Below, piece by piece: positions 9,523 through 19,345 of a stretch of 64,000 nt of DNA (position 1 is the stretch's first letter; each line of letters opens with the position of its first letter). The position numbers and the translations under genes were made by a program. The DNA comes from Micromonospora sp. PLK6-60. Lineage in GTDB: Bacteria; Actinomycetota; Actinomycetes; Mycobacteriales; Micromonosporaceae. A model generated the notes under the pieces. It was not told the origin of the DNA. It searched no databases and was given only the letters and a program-made list of their open reading frames with translations. The stretch spans positions 394,161-458,160 of the forward strand of contig NZ_JAIOAA010000004.1 in assembly GCF_019890675.1 (NCBI RefSeq). Direction: 5' to 3'.

Positions 9523-11058
9523 TCAGTCCAGCGGGCCCACCTCGCGCTCGATCGCGGCCCGCAGCTGCGGCCCGGCCACCACCGCCCGGGCGGCCTCCAT
9601 CACCGGGGCGAGGAACACGTCCGGCCCCGGCTCGCCCGCCGCGGCGCCCAACGCGGCCAGCGCCGCCCGGCCGGCCGGCGACGGGGTCAGCGGAGCGCGC
9701 AGCTGGAGGCCGCGTACGGCGGCCAGCAGCTCCACCGCGAGCAGGCTGGTCAGGTTGTCCAGCACCGTGCGCAGCTTCTTGGTCGCCGCCCAGCCCATCG
9801 AGACGTGGTCCTCCTGCATGCCGCTGGTGGGCAGCGAGTCCACCGACGCGGGCGCGGCCAGCCGGCGGTTCTCCGCGACGATCCCGGCCGCCGTGTACTG
9901 GGCGATCATCAGCCCGGAGTTCACCCCGGCGTCGGGGGACAGGAACGCCGGCAGGTCCCGGGACCGGGTCACGTCGAGCAGCCGGTCCACCCGCCGCTCG
10001 GCGATCGCGCCCACCTCGGCGGCGGCGATGGCCAGGTAGTCGGCGGCGAAGCCGAGCGGCGCGCCGTGGAAGTTGCCGGTCGACTCGACCCGCCCGTCGG
10101 GCAGCACCACCGGGTTGTCCACCACCGACAGCAGCTCCCGGCCGGCGACCGTCTCGACGAAGTCGAGGGTGTCCCGGGCCGCGCCGGCGACCTGCGGCGC
10201 GCAGCGCATCGAGTACGCGTCCTGCACGGCGTGGGCCAGGTCGTCGCGGTGCGAGTCCATCACCGCCGAGTTTTGCAGCAGCCGGTGGATGTTCGCCGCC
10301 GACGCCGCCTGGCCGGGGTGCGGCCGGATCGCGTGCAGCTCCGGCAGGAAAGGCCGCTCCGAGCCGAGCATCGCCTCGATGGCCAGCGCGGCGGTCACGT
10401 CGGCCATGGCGAACAGGTGCCGGGCGTCGTGCACGGCCATCAGCAGCATGCCGAGCATGCCGTCGGTGCCGTTGATCAACGCCAGCCCCTCCTTGGCGGC
10501 CAGCTCGATCGGGGCCAGCCCGGCCCCGCGCAGCGCGTCGGCGGCGGGGAGCCGTTCGCCGGCCGGGCCGAGCACCCAGCCCTCGCCGAGCAGCACCAGC
10601 GCGCAGTGCGCGAGCGGGGCCAGGTCACCGGAGGCGCCCAGCGAGCCGTGTTCCGGCACCCACGGGGTCACCTCGTGGTTGAGCAGGTCGACCAGGGCCT
10701 CGGCGACCAGCGGCCGGACCCCGGAGCGGCCCAGCGCCAGCGAGCGCACCCGCAGCAGCATCATCGCCCGCACCACCTCGCGGGGCATCGGCGCGCCGAC
10801 CCCGGCGGCGTGCGAGCGGATCAGCGCGTGCTGGAGCTCGGCCCGCCGCTCAGGGGCGACGAACGTGTTGGCGAGCGCGCCGAAGCCGGTGGAGACGCCG
10901 TACACGGGCCGGCCGGCGGCCTCGATGCGGTCCACGATGGACCGGCTGGTCCGCATCGCCTCGACGGCGGCCGGGTCGAGGACGACCTTGGCCGTGCCGC
11001 GCGCCACGGCGAGCAGGTCGGCGGGGGAGATCCCGGTGGGCTGGATGGTCACGGTCAT
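9523..11058 (-). CDS. hutH: Histidine ammonia-lyase
   Basis: Deaminates histidine to urocanate. The 511-residue protein carries the MIO-forming Ala142-Ser143-Gly144 in [14 protein letters not shown], the catalytic YGVSTGFG (about 53-60), NGTDGM and the QEDHVSMGW region. Length is standard. Its ATG overlaps the hutI stop (ATGA), and it is the last gene of the leftward hut operon, although its enzyme acts first in the pathway. Confidence 0.97.
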   Translation of the reverse strand: MTVTIQPTGISPADLLAVARGTAKVVLDPAAVEAMRTSRSIVDRIEAAGRPVYGVSTGFGALANTFVAPERRAELQHALIRSHAAGVGAPMPREVVRAMMLLRVRSLALGRSGVRPLVAEALVDLLNHEVTPWVPEHGSLGASGDLAPLAHCALVLLGEGWVLGPAGERLPAADALRGAGLAPIELAAKEGLALINGTDGMLGMLLMAVHDARHLFAMADVTAALAIEAMLGSERPFLPELHAIRPHPGQAASAANIHRLLQNSAVMDSHRDDLAHAVQDAYSMRCAPQVAGAARDTLDFVETVAGRELLSVVDNPVVLPDGRVESTGNFHGAPLGFAADYLAIAAAEVGAIAERRVDRLLDVTRSRDLPAFLSPDAGVNSGLMIAQYTAAGIVAENRRLAAPASVDSLPTSGMQEDHVSMGWAATKKLRTVLDNLTSLLAVELLAAVRGLQLRAPLTPSPAGRAALAALGAAAGEPGPDVFLAPVMEAARAVVAGPQLRAAIEREVGPLD

Positions 11059-12227
11059 TGCGGCACTCCGTTGTGCAGAACCTGGCGGATCAGTGGCACA
11101 CCGGGCCGGTAGGCCAGGTGCAGATGGCTGGGGGCGTCGAGGATCGTCAGGTCGGCCCGGGCGCCGGGCCGCAGCACCCCCACGTCGGCGCGGCGCAGCG
11201 CCGCCGCCCCGCCGGCGGTCGCCGCCCAGACGGCCTCCGCCGGGGTCATCCCCATCTCGCGTACGGCGAGGGCGAGGCAGAACGGCATCGACGAGGTGTA
11301 CGACGAGCCGGGGTTGCAGTCGGTGGCGAGGGCCACGGTGACCCCGGCGTCGAGCAGCCGGCGGGCGTCCGGGTACGGCGAGCGGGTGGAGAACTCCGCA
11401 CCCGGCAGCAGCGTGGCGACCGTCGCCGAGCCGGCCAGCGCGTCGACGTCGGCGTCGGACAGGTGGGTGCAGTGGTCGACGCTGGCCGCGCCCAGCTCCA
11501 CCCCCAGCCGCACGCCCGGCCCGGGGCCGAGCTGGTTGGCGTGCACCCGCACGCCCAGCCCGGCGGCCTGCCCGCAGGCCAGGATCGCCCGGGCGTGGTC
11601 GGCGTCGAAGGCGCCCCGCTCGCAGAACACGTCGATCCAGCGGGCGTGCGGGGCGGCGGCGGCGAGCATCGGCCCGCAGACCAGGCCGACGTAGTCGTCG
11701 GGGCGGTCGGCGTACTCGGCGGGCACCACGTGCGCGCCGAGGAAGGTGGTGTCCCCGGTGAACTCGGCGGCGATCCGCAGCGAACGGGCCTCGTCGGCGA
11801 TGGTGAGGCCGTACCCGCTCTTGATCTCGATGGTGGTGGTGCCCTGCCGCATCGCCTCGTCGCGCAGCCGGCGCACGTTGGCGCGCAGCTCGTCGTCGGT
11901 GGCGGCGCGGGTGGCGCCGACGGTGGTCCGGATGCCACCCCCGGTGTACGGCTCGCCGGCCATCCGGGCGGCGAACTCGGCGGCCCGGTCCCCGGCGAAG
12001 ACCAGGTGGGCGTGGCTGTCCACGAAGCCGGGCAGCACGGCCGCGCCGCCGGCGTCGATCCGGCGGTCGGCGGCCGGCGCGTACCGGGCCGGGCCGATCC
12101 AGGCCACCTCGCCGTCCTCGACCAGCAGGGCGGCGTCCCGGCGCAACCCCAGCGGGTCGGCCACGCCGTCGCGGGGGGCGTTGGTGACCAGCTCCCCGAT
12201 GTTGTCCACCAGCAGGCTGCCGATCAT
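11055..12227 (-). CDS. hutI: Imidazolonepropionase
   Basis: Hydrolyses 4-imidazolone-5-propionate to N-formimino-glutamate. The 390-residue amidohydrolase has the metal motif VDSHAHLVF (HxH), the substrate-binding R-x-G-x-Y-G region (EIKSGYGLT), HANQLGPG, and the late metal Asp in [11 protein letters not shown]. It is coupled by four-base overlaps to hutF upstream and hutH downstream. Confidence 0.96.
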   Translation of the reverse strand: MIGSLLVDNIGELVTNAPRDGVADPLGLRRDAALLVEDGEVAWIGPARYAPAADRRIDAGGAAVLPGFVDSHAHLVFAGDRAAEFAARMAGEPYTGGGIRTTVGATRAATDDELRANVRRLRDEAMRQGTTTIEIKSGYGLTIADEARSLRIAAEFTGDTTFLGAHVVPAEYADRPDDYVGLVCGPMLAAAAPHARWIDVFCERGAFDADHARAILACGQAAGLGVRVHANQLGPGPGVRLGVELGAASVDHCTHLSDADVDALAGSATVATLLPGAEFSTRSPYPDARRLLDAGVTVALATDCNPGSSYTSSMPFCLALAVREMGMTPAEAVWAATAGGAAALRRADVGVLRPGARADLTILDAPSHLHLAYRPGVPLIRQVLHNGVPQ

Positions 12228-13582
12228 GCGGTCACCGCCGCGATCGCCGCCCGCAGCTCGGCCGGCACGTCGACGGTCAGGTGCCGGCCGTCGGCGACCA
12301 CCTGCTTCCCGTCGACCACCACGTGGCTGACGTCGGCGGCGGTGGCCGCGAAGAACGCCCCGACCGGCGGCACCCCGGCCGTGCGGGCGGTGTCCAGCCG
12401 TACGGTGACCAGGTCGGCCCGGTCGCCGACGGCGAGCCGGCCGGCGTCGCCCCAGCCCAGCGCGGCGTGCCCGCCGACGGTGGCGGCGGCCAGCAGTTCG
12501 GCGGCGGTGAAGTGCCCCCGCTTGCGGGTGCGCAGTCGCTCGTCCAGTTCCACCGCGCGGGCCTCCTCGAAGAGGTCGATCACGGCGTGGCTGTCGCTGC
12601 CGAGGCTGACCGGGCTGCCCGCCTCGGCCAGCCGGCGGGCCGGCCCGATCCCGTCGGCCAGGTCCCGTTCGGTGGTGGGGCAGAGGCAGACCCGGGTGCG
12701 GCTCTCCCCGAGCAGGGTGACGTCCGCACTGGTGGGGTGGGTGGCGTGGATCGCGGTGGTGTGCGGGCCGAGCGCCCCGTGGTCGGCCAGCAGCCGGGTC
12801 GGGGTGCAGCCGTGCACGGCCCGGCAGGCGTCGTTCTCGGCGGGCTGCTCGGAGAGGTGCACGTGCAACGGCACGCCGTTGCGGTCGGCCCAGCCGGCCA
12901 CGGTGGCGAGCTGCTCGGCGGGCACCGCGCGCACCGAGTGGATGGCCGCGCCGAGGCGGGCGTGGCCGTTCTCCGGGCGGTACGCGTCGACCCGGGCCGC
13001 CCAGCGCAGCGCGTCGCCGTCGCCGAACCGGCGCTGCGGCCCCTGAAGCGGCGCCCCGTCGACGCTCGCGGTCAGGTATGCGGTGTCCAGCAGGGTGAGC
13101 CGGATCCCGGCCTGCGCGGCGGCCTCGACCAGCGCCGCCGACATCGCGTTCGGGTCGTCGTACGGCTGGCCGCCCGGGCCGTGGTGCAGGTAGTGGAACT
13201 CGCCGACGCAGGTGACCCCCGCCAGGGCCATCTCCGCGTACGCGGCCCGGGCCAGCGCCAGGTACGAGTCGGGGTCGAGCCGGCCGGCGACGTCGTACAT
13301 CACGTCCCGCCAGGACCAGAAGTCGCCCCGGCCGCCGTGGGTGCGCCCGCGCAGCGCCCGGTGGAAGGCGTGCGAGTGCGCGTTGGCCAGCCCGGGCAGG
13401 GTGAGGCCGGGCAGCCGGGCGGCGTCGCGCAGCACCTCCACCCCGGCGGTGGGCCGGCCCCCGCCGGTCAGCGGGGCGACCGCGGTGATCCGGCCGTCCT
13501 CGGCCTCGATCAGCACGTCCGGGGTCGGTTCGGCGTGCTCGGGCAGCCAGGCGTACTCGGCCAGCCAGCGGGTCAACGGCAT
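12224..13582 (-). CDS. hutF: Formimidoylglutamate deiminase
   Basis: Converts N-formimino-glutamate to N-formyl-glutamate and ammonia. The 452-residue amidohydrolase-superfamily protein has [16 protein letters not shown] with the HxH metal pair, the EFHYLHHG segment, HVHLSEQP, and [17 protein letters not shown] with the catalytic Asp. HutF marks the deiminase branch of histidine breakdown, which needs an N-formylglutamate deformylase next; the overlapping M20 gene is the candidate. Confidence 0.93.
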   Translation of the reverse strand: MPLTRWLAEYAWLPEHAEPTPDVLIEAEDGRITAVAPLTGGGRPTAGVEVLRDAARLPGLTLPGLANAHSHAFHRALRGRTHGGRGDFWSWRDVMYDVAGRLDPDSYLALARAAYAEMALAGVTCVGEFHYLHHGPGGQPYDDPNAMSAALVEAAAQAGIRLTLLDTAYLTASVDGAPLQGPQRRFGDGDALRWAARVDAYRPENGHARLGAAIHSVRAVPAEQLATVAGWADRNGVPLHVHLSEQPAENDACRAVHGCTPTRLLADHGALGPHTTAIHATHPTSADVTLLGESRTRVCLCPTTERDLADGIGPARRLAEAGSPVSLGSDSHAVIDLFEEARAVELDERLRTRKRGHFTAAELLAAATVGGHAALGWGDAGRLAVGDRADLVTVRLDTARTAGVPPVGAFFAATAADVSHVVVDGKQVVADGRHLTVDVPAELRAAIAAVTA

Positions 13583-14799
13583 GCCAGCTCCTCCAGCACC
13601 CGGGCCAGGGCGGTCACCCCGGCGGCGCAGTCGGCGTCGGTGGCGGACTCGGCGGGGGAGTGCGACACCCCCGTCGGGTTCCGTACGAACAGCATGGCGG
13701 TCGGCAGGTGCGCGGCGAGCACTCCGGCGTCGTGTCCCGCCCCGGTGGGCAGCACCGGCGCGTCCAGCAGCCCCGCCAGCCGGTCGGCCAGCCCGCCGTC
13801 GAACGCGACGAGCGGGGTGGCCGACTCCTGGGTCAGGGTCAGCTCGGTGCCGTCCCGCTTCGCCCGCTCGGTGGCCTTGGCGCGTACCGCCTCGACCAGA
13901 CCGTCAAGCGTCTCCGCCTCGGCGGCCCGGGCGTCCAGCCAGCCGGTCACCCGCGCCGGGATGGCGTTCGTGGCGTTCGGCTCGACCGCCACCCGGCCCA
14001 CGGTGGCGTGCGCGTCGCGCAGCCGGGCCTCCTTGTTCGCCGCGAGCACGGTGAACGCGTAGGTGAGCATCGGGTCGCGGCGGTCGGCCATCCGGGTCGT
14101 ACCCGCGTGGTTGCCCTCGCCGTGCACGTCGAAGCGCCAGCGGCCGTGCGGCCAGATGGCGGAGGCCACCGCGACCGGCGCGCCCTGGTCGACAAGCGCG
14201 CGGCCCTGCTCGACGTGCAGCTCGACGAAGGCCGCGAAGCGGCCGAGCAGGCCCGGGTCGGCGCCGGCCGGCGGCGCGCCCAGCGCCTCGGCGAAGCTCA
14301 CCCCGTCGGCGTCGCGCAGCCCGGCCGCGCGGTCGACCGCGATCTCCCCGGTGAGCAGCCGGGACCCCAGGCAGGGTACGCCGAACCGGGCGCCCTCCTC
14401 CTCGACGAAGGCGGCCACCACCACCGGCCGGTCCGGGGTGACCCCAGCGGCGCGCAGCTCGTCCACGGCGAGCAGGGCGCTGACGATGCCGAGCGGCCCG
14501 TCGTACGCCCCGCCGTGCGGCACCGAGTCGAAGTGGCTGCCGGTGAGCACCGCGTCGCCGGCCGCCGGGTCGCCCCACCAGGCGAACAGGTTGCCGTTGC
14601 CGTCCTGCTGCACGGGCATGCCGCGGGCGTCGGCCTGGTCCCGGAACCACGCGCGCAGCCGCAGCTCCGGCTCGGTCAGCGCGTAGCGCAGGTAGCCGCC
14701 GCTGCCGGCGTCCCGGCCGACCGGCGCGATCTCGTCCCACAGCTTCCGGAACCTGTTAACAAGGGGCCCTTCACCTACCGAATGCGTTAACAAGGGCAC
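13573..14799 (-). CDS. M20 amidohydrolase (allantoate-amidohydrolase/hydantoinase-like)
   Basis: A 408-residue dinuclear zinc peptidase-fold amidase. [19 protein letters not shown] has the metal His/Asp, [15 protein letters not shown] the catalytic and metal Glu, ELHVEQG a metal Glu/His pair, and GAGHDAG the terminal His. It lies between hutU and hutF and overlaps hutF by ten bases. HutF produces N-formylglutamate and no HutG-type deformylase is present, so it probably performs that hydrolysis, though family members also cleave allantoate or carbamoyl amino acids. The start is unclear. GTG 14799 sits almost on an AAGGAAG ribosome site; TTG 14793 has better spacing. Both fall inside a repeat element, so the first 15 or so residues come from the repeat. 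Confidence 0.82.
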   Translation of the reverse strand: MPLLTHSVGEGPLVNRFRKLWDEIAPVGRDAGSGGYLRYALTEPELRLRAWFRDQADARGMPVQQDGNGNLFAWWGDPAAGDAVLTGSHFDSVPHGGAYDGPLGIVSALLAVDELRAAGVTPDRPVVVAAFVEEEGARFGVPCLGSRLLTGEIAVDRAAGLRDADGVSFAEALGAPPAGADPGLLGRFAAFVELHVEQGRALVDQGAPVAVASAIWPHGRWRFDVHGEGNHAGTTRMADRRDPMLTYAFTVLAANKEARLRDAHATVGRVAVEPNATNAIPARVTGWLDARAAEAETLDGLVEAVRAKATERAKRDGTELTLTQESATPLVAFDGGLADRLAGLLDAPVLPTGAGHDAGVLAAHLPTAMLFVRNPTGVSHSPAESATDADCAAGVTALARVLEELACR

Positions 14800-14808
14800 C
14801 TTCCTTAC
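14755..14808. repeat. Intergenic GTTAACAAGGG repeat element
   Basis: GTTAACAAGGGGCCCTT (14755-14771) recurs as GTTAACAAGGGCACCTT (14786-14802), a direct repeat with period 31. The same core is half of the palindrome at 30060-30107, so the window holds at least two members of one repeat family. It spans the hutU stop and the start of the M20 gene. Confidence 0.75.
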
Positions 14809-16454
14809 GCCTCGGTCATGGGGACGCGGACGCCGGTGCGCTGGGCGACCTCGCGGGCGTCGTCGTAGCCGGCGTCGACGTGCCGGATGACGCCCATCGC
14901 CGGGTCGTTGGTGAGCACCCGCTCGATCTTCTGCCCGGCGAGGGCGGTGCCGTCGGCGACGCAGACCTGCCCGGCGTGGATGGACCGGCCGATGCCGACC
15001 CCGCCGCCGTGGTGGAGGGACACCCAGGACGCCCCGCTGGCCGTGTTGACAAGCGCGTTGAGCAGCGGCCAGTCGGCGATCGCGTCGGAGCCGTCGGCCA
15101 TCGCCTCGGTCTCCCGGTAGGGGCTGGCCACGCTGCCGCAGTCCAGGTGGTCCCGGCCGATCACCACCGGCGCGCTCAGCTCGCCGGCGGCGACCATCTC
15201 GTTGAACCGCACCCCGGCGACGTCCCGCTCGCCGTAGCCGAGCCAGCAGATCCGGGCCGGCAGGCCCTGGAAGGCGACCCGTTCGCCGGCCATCCGCATC
15301 CACCGGGCCAGGGACTCGTTCTCCGGGAACAGGTCGAGGATGGCCCGGTCGGTGGCCGCGATGTCCTTCGGGTCGCCGGACAGCGCGGCCCACCGGAACG
15401 GGCCCTTGCCCTCGCAGAACAGCGGCCGGATGTACGCCGGCACGAAGCCGGGGAAGTCGAAGGCTCGCTCGTACCCGCCGAGCTTCGCCTCGCCGCGGAT
15501 CGAGTTGCCGTAGTCGAAGACCTCCGCGCCGGCGTCGAGGAAGCCGACCATCGCCTCGACGTGCTTCGCCATCGAGGCCCGGGCCCGGTCGGTGAACTCG
15601 GCCGGCTTCGCCGCGGCGTAGTCCCGGGCGTCGGCCAGCTCCACCCCCTCGGGCAGGTAGGACAGCGGGTCGTGCGCGCTGGTCTGGTCGGTGACGACGT
15701 CGATCGCCACCCCCCGGCGCAGCAGCTCCGGGAAGACGGTGGCGGCGTTGCCGACCACGCCGACGGACAGCGCCCGGCGGTCCCGCTTCGCGGCCAGCGC
15801 CCGCTCGACGGCGTCGTCGAGGGAGTCGGCGATCTCGTCGAGGTAGCGGTCGTGCGCCCGGCGCTCCAGCCGGGACCGGTCCACGTCCACGATCAGGCAG
15901 ACGCCGCCGTTCATGGTGACCGCGAGGGGCTGCGCGCCGCCCATCCCGCCGCAGCCGGCGGTGAGCGTCAGCGTGCCGGCCAGGGTGCCGGTGAACCGCT
16001 TCGCGGCGACGGCGGCGAACGTCTCGTAGGTGCCCTGGAGGATGCCCTGGGTGCCGATGTAGATCCAGGAGCCGGCGGTCATCTGCCCGTACATGGTCAG
16101 GCCGAGCGACTCCAGGCGGCGGAACTCCGGCCAGGTGGCCCAGTCGCCGACCAGGTTGGAGTTGGCCAGCAGCACCCGGGGCGCCCACTCGTGGGTGCGC
16201 ATGACGCCGACCGGGCGGCCGGACTGCACCAGCATCGTCTCGTCGTCGCGCAGCTCGGTGAGCGTCCGCACCAGCGCGTGGTACGACGGCCAGTCCCGGG
16301 CGGCCTTGCCGGTGCCGCCGTAGACCACCAGGTCGTCGGGGCGCTCGGCCACCTCCGGGTCGAGGTTGTTCATCAGCATCCGCAGGGCGGCCTCCTGCGG
16401 CCACCCCTTCGCGGTGCGGGTGGTGCCGCGGGCGGCGCGGACGGGCTGGTGCAT
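14805..16454 (-). CDS. hutU: Urocanate hydratase
   Basis: Adds water to urocanate to give imidazolonepropionate, using tightly bound NAD+. The 549-residue protein is full length with [71 protein letters not shown], and [22 protein letters not shown] near the end. First enzyme gene of the hut operon, 12 bases after the RpiR regulator. Confidence 0.97.
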   Translation of the reverse strand: MHQPVRAARGTTRTAKGWPQEAALRMLMNNLDPEVAERPDDLVVYGGTGKAARDWPSYHALVRTLTELRDDETMLVQSGRPVGVMRTHEWAPRVLLANSNLVGDWATWPEFRRLESLGLTMYGQMTAGSWIYIGTQGILQGTYETFAAVAAKRFTGTLAGTLTLTAGCGGMGGAQPLAVTMNGGVCLIVDVDRSRLERRAHDRYLDEIADSLDDAVERALAAKRDRRALSVGVVGNAATVFPELLRRGVAIDVVTDQTSAHDPLSYLPEGVELADARDYAAAKPAEFTDRARASMAKHVEAMVGFLDAGAEVFDYGNSIRGEAKLGGYERAFDFPGFVPAYIRPLFCEGKGPFRWAALSGDPKDIAATDRAILDLFPENESLARWMRMAGERVAFQGLPARICWLGYGERDVAGVRFNEMVAAGELSAPVVIGRDHLDCGSVASPYRETEAMADGSDAIADWPLLNALVNTASGASWVSLHHGGGVGIGRSIHAGQVCVADGTALAGQKIERVLTNDPAMGVIRHVDAGYDDAREVAQRTGVRVPMTEA

Positions 16455-16466
16455 CTCGTACTCCTC

Positions 16467-17318
16467 TCAGCCGAGGAACAACTGGCGGCGGGCGGCGGAC
16501 GACTCGAACGCCTCGAGCCGGGCCTGGGTCTCGGCCGGGGTGGCGTCGCAGATCGCCTGGAGCACCACCATGGCCAGGGTCATCGGGGCGGTGTGCAGGT
16601 CGAAGACGAGGCCGGTGCCGACGGCGGCGGGCAGCACCAGCGCGGCGTACTCGGCGGCGGGGCTGACCGGCGAGTCGGTGATGGCGACCACGGTCAGCCC
16701 GGCGTCCCGGGCGGCGCGCAGCGCGTCCAGCGTCTCCCGGGGGTAGCGGGGCAGCACGAAGGCGAGCAGGGCGCGGGCCCCGGCCGCGGCGGCCTGCTCC
16801 AGGCGGTCGGTGAGCAGGCTGCCGCCGTCGTCGAGGACCCGCACGTCGGGGTGCACCTTCGCGGCGAAGTACGCGAAGTAGGCGGCCAGCGGCGCGGCGG
16901 CGCGCAGCCCCAGCACGGGCAGTGGCCGGCTGGTGGCGAGCAGCCGGCCGGCCTCGGCGATCCGGTCCCGGTCGGCCAGCTCGCCGGCGAGCCGGTCCAG
17001 GTTGCCCATCTCGGCGCGGACCGCCCGCTGGAGTTCGTTGCCGGCGTCCGCGCCGTCGGGGCCGCCGGCCGGGGTCAGTTCCCGCAGCCGGCGGCGCAGC
17101 GCCGGGTAGCCGTCGTGGCCGAGCGCCACCGCGAACCGGGTGACCGAGGGTTGGCTCACCCCGGCCAGCTCGGCCACCTCGGCGGCGGACAGGTACGCCG
17201 CGGCGGTGGCGTGCTGCACGAGGCAGTGCGCGATGCGCCGCTGGGTCGGGGTGAGTCGGACGCCCTGGAACAGGTCGAGCAGCCGGTCCGGCGCCCCGGC
17301 GACAGCTCCCTCATTCAT
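16467..17318 (-). CDS. RpiR/MurR-family regulator of the hut operon
   Basis: A 283-residue regulator. Residues about 10-90 form the RpiR helix-turn-helix (LTPTQRRIAHCLV, then LAGVSQPSVTRFAVALGHDGYPALRRRL). Residues about 125-250 form a sugar-isomerase (SIS) domain (PVLGLRAAAPLAAYFAYFAAKV, VVAITDSPVSPAAEYAALVLP). It heads the hut operon, 12 bases before hutU, so local control is likely, with a hut intermediate or phosphosugar as ligand. Most hut operons use HutC (GntR) or other regulators, so an RpiR protein here is less usual. It starts without a leader from a TAGAGT -10 element. Confidence 0.88.
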   Translation of the reverse strand: MNEGAVAGAPDRLLDLFQGVRLTPTQRRIAHCLVQHATAAAYLSAAEVAELAGVSQPSVTRFAVALGHDGYPALRRRLRELTPAGGPDGADAGNELQRAVRAEMGNLDRLAGELADRDRIAEAGRLLATSRPLPVLGLRAAAPLAAYFAYFAAKVHPDVRVLDDGGSLLTDRLEQAAAAGARALLAFVLPRYPRETLDALRAARDAGLTVVAITDSPVSPAAEYAALVLPAAVGTGLVFDLHTAPMTLAMVVLQAICDATPAETQARLEAFESSAARRQLFLG

Positions 17319-17324
17319 GCCGCG

Positions 17325-17330
17325 ACTCTA
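17325..17330 (-). promoter_or_regulatory. -10 element TAGAGT for the hut operon, with AT-rich box
   Basis: TAGAGT ends six bases before ATG 17318 (leaderless). Just upstream, an AT-rich stretch (reads TGAAAGTTTTTATGCATA toward the gene, 17347-17330) stands out in this GC-rich DNA. It includes the TATGCATA palindrome and could be an RpiR binding site; that is inference. Confidence 0.5.
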
Positions 17331-17458
17331 TGCATAAAAACTTTCAGAGGCAACCGTCCGCGCGGACCGGGCGCCCGTCCCATCCCGCCGCCCACGGGTC
17401 GGTGCCGGTGCGCGTTCTCTGTACTATCCGCACGGCGGGTGAGCAGAGGAGTCGTGGC

Positions 17459-19345
17459 ATGCAGCCGGTTGGTCCGTACAGGTTCACCGAGGCGCTGGGC
17501 GTCTGCCAGGTGGGTACGGCCTGGTGGGCCGTCGACGGGCAGGATCGGCTGGTCACAGTGGCCCTGCTCGAGGGCGCCGCCGCGACCGATGTGGCCTGGC
17601 GACAGGCCTTCGGCAACGCGGCCAACGCGATGGCGCAGGCGCCGGGCGGTCAGCGGTACGTCAACGCCGACCTCGACGCCGCGCAGCCGTGGGTCGCCTA
17701 CCCCTCCGAGGAGGGGATGGGCGCCCAGCGTCTCTTCCAGACCCTCGGCATGGACCTGCACCCGCCCGAGGCGCAGGCGACCGTGCTGATCCCGGCAACG
17801 GACGCGATAACCTCACCGCCGCGCCCGGTCTCCGGCGCGCCGACGTCCGGCTCGCCCACGCCCACCTCCGGGCCGCCGCACCTGCCGTGGGCGATGCACG
17901 CCACCGGTCAGCAGCCGACCGTCCACGTGCCCCAGCAGCCGGCGCCGCAGGTCGCCGTACCGTCCACACCGGTCCCGGCGCCCACGGACCCGGCACCCGC
18001 CGACCCGTTCGCCGACCCGACCCGCCGCATCCAGCCGCTGCCGGCCGGCAGCGGCCCCGCCCGCTCCGGCGCGGCGCTCTGGCTCGCCGTCGCCGCGCTC
18101 GTGCTGGGCATCCTCGCCGGGGTCGGCGCCGTCGGCGTCGCCACCGCCGGCGGTGACGAGGCCGGCGACCCCGCCCCTGCGACGGCGTTCCCGGCCGACG
18201 ACGCGGTGCGGCCGGGGCTGAGCCCGTGGGCCAACGCCGCGCCGTCCAGCCCGCAGGAGCGGGCCCTCGCCGCGGCCGGGCCGTCCCTGGTGTTCCTCGA
18301 GGCCGTCTTCACCGGCTACCTGCGGGACCGCGCCACGAACGCCCCGGTGCGCACCACCCCGATCACCTTCAGCCGGCGGTGCACCGGCTTCGTCGTCGAC
18401 CCCAACGGCCACGCCCTGACCAGCAGCTCCTGCGTGCGCCCCGGCGAGGAGTACGCCCGGCGGATCGCCCTGGACGCGGTGGCCCGGATGCTGGTGCGCG
18501 AGGGCAAGCTCGCCGAGAACCAGGTCGAGAACTACGTCACCACCAACCTGGAACGGACCGTGTTCACCGGGGTGGACCAGGGCACCGAGCCGGCGACCCA
18601 GCTCTTCGCGCAGCTCAACGAGGCCAAGGGCAACGTCACCGAGGACCCGGCCATCGGCGGGCAGGTGGTCTCGGCGCAGACCGAGGAGACGGGCAACGTC
18701 GCCCTGGTCAAGCTGAACCGCACCGGCCTGCCCGCGGTCGGCCTCGACCCCGGGGCCGTGGTCAGCGAGAGCGGCAACCTGCTCGTCCTCGGCTTCGCCA
18801 CCACCGACGCCGACTTCCGGACCGCCACCTACCGGCCCCGCACCATGAGCGTCAAGATCGCCGGCACCGGCCGGCGCGGTGACGTGTCGATGTGGCGCAT
18901 CGGCGAGGACCTCGGCAACACCTCCTACGGCGGCGTCGCCATCGACCCCGCCGGCCGGGTCATCGGGCTGATCGACCAGGACCTGGCCCGGCCCGACCGG
19001 GCGAACCGGGTGGTGCTGCCCGCGTCCGCCTTCACCGGCCTGCTCGGCGAGGCGGGGGTCAAGGCCGAGCCGGGCGAGTCCGACCGGCTCTACCGCGCCG
19101 GGCTGGACGCCTACTTCACCGGCCGGTACGCCACCGCCGCCGACGACCTCGCCACGGTGGCCCGGCAGGTGCCCGACAACCGGCTGGCCGAGGCGTACCG
19201 GCAGCACGCCGACAGCCGGGCACAGCTGGAGGGCGAGCCGGCGAGCGCGCCGGCCTGGGCCTGGTGGCTGCTTGCCGGCGCGGGCGGCCCGCTGCTGGTG
19301 CTGCTGGTCCTGCTCGTCGTGCTGAACGCCCGGCGTCGGCCGTGA
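17459..19345 (+). CDS. Membrane protein with pseudokinase N-lobe and inactive trypsin-like domain
   Basis: A 628-residue protein, not a recognised family overall. Residues 5-80 resemble the N-lobe of a Ser/Thr kinase (YRFTEALGVCQVGTAWWAVD in the place of the Gly-rich loop) but lack the VAxK lysine and any C-lobe. A Pro-rich linker (115-200) leads to a membrane segment (205-230). An extracytoplasmic HtrA-like barrel follows, with GFVVDPNGHALTSSSCV where a catalytic His is expected and TSYGGVAID where G-N-S-G-G is expected, so it is probably inactive. A helical repeat region and a second membrane segment (about 598-622) end it. ATG 17459 follows AGAGGAG. It overlaps the ligase gene by four bases. 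Confidence 0.75.
   Translation: MQPVGPYRFTEALGVCQVGTAWWAVDGQDRLVTVALLEGAAATDVAWRQAFGNAANAMAQAPGGQRYVNADLDAAQPWVAYPSEEGMGAQRLFQTLGMDLHPPEAQATVLIPATDAITSPPRPVSGAPTSGSPTPTSGPPHLPWAMHATGQQPTVHVPQQPAPQVAVPSTPVPAPTDPAPADPFADPTRRIQPLPAGSGPARSGAALWLAVAALVLGILAGVGAVGVATAGGDEAGDPAPATAFPADDAVRPGLSPWANAAPSSPQERALAAAGPSLVFLEAVFTGYLRDRATNAPVRTTPITFSRRCTGFVVDPNGHALTSSSCVRPGEEYARRIALDAVARMLVREGKLAENQVENYVTTNLERTVFTGVDQGTEPATQLFAQLNEAKGNVTEDPAIGGQVVSAQTEETGNVALVKLNRTGLPAVGLDPGAVVSESGNLLVLGFATTDADFRTATYRPRTMSVKIAGTGRRGDVSMWRIGEDLGNTSYGGVAIDPAGRVIGLIDQDLARPDRANRVVLPASAFTGLLGEAGVKAEPGESDRLYRAGLDAYFTGRYATAADDLATVARQVPDNRLAEAYRQHADSRAQLEGEPASAPAWAWWLLAGAGGPLLVLLVLLVVLNARRRP

Noticed and set aside
13573..16404. 943-residue minus-strand open frame
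   Set aside because: Its upstream 530 codons are a shadow of hutU in another frame; the real M20 gene starts near 14799.
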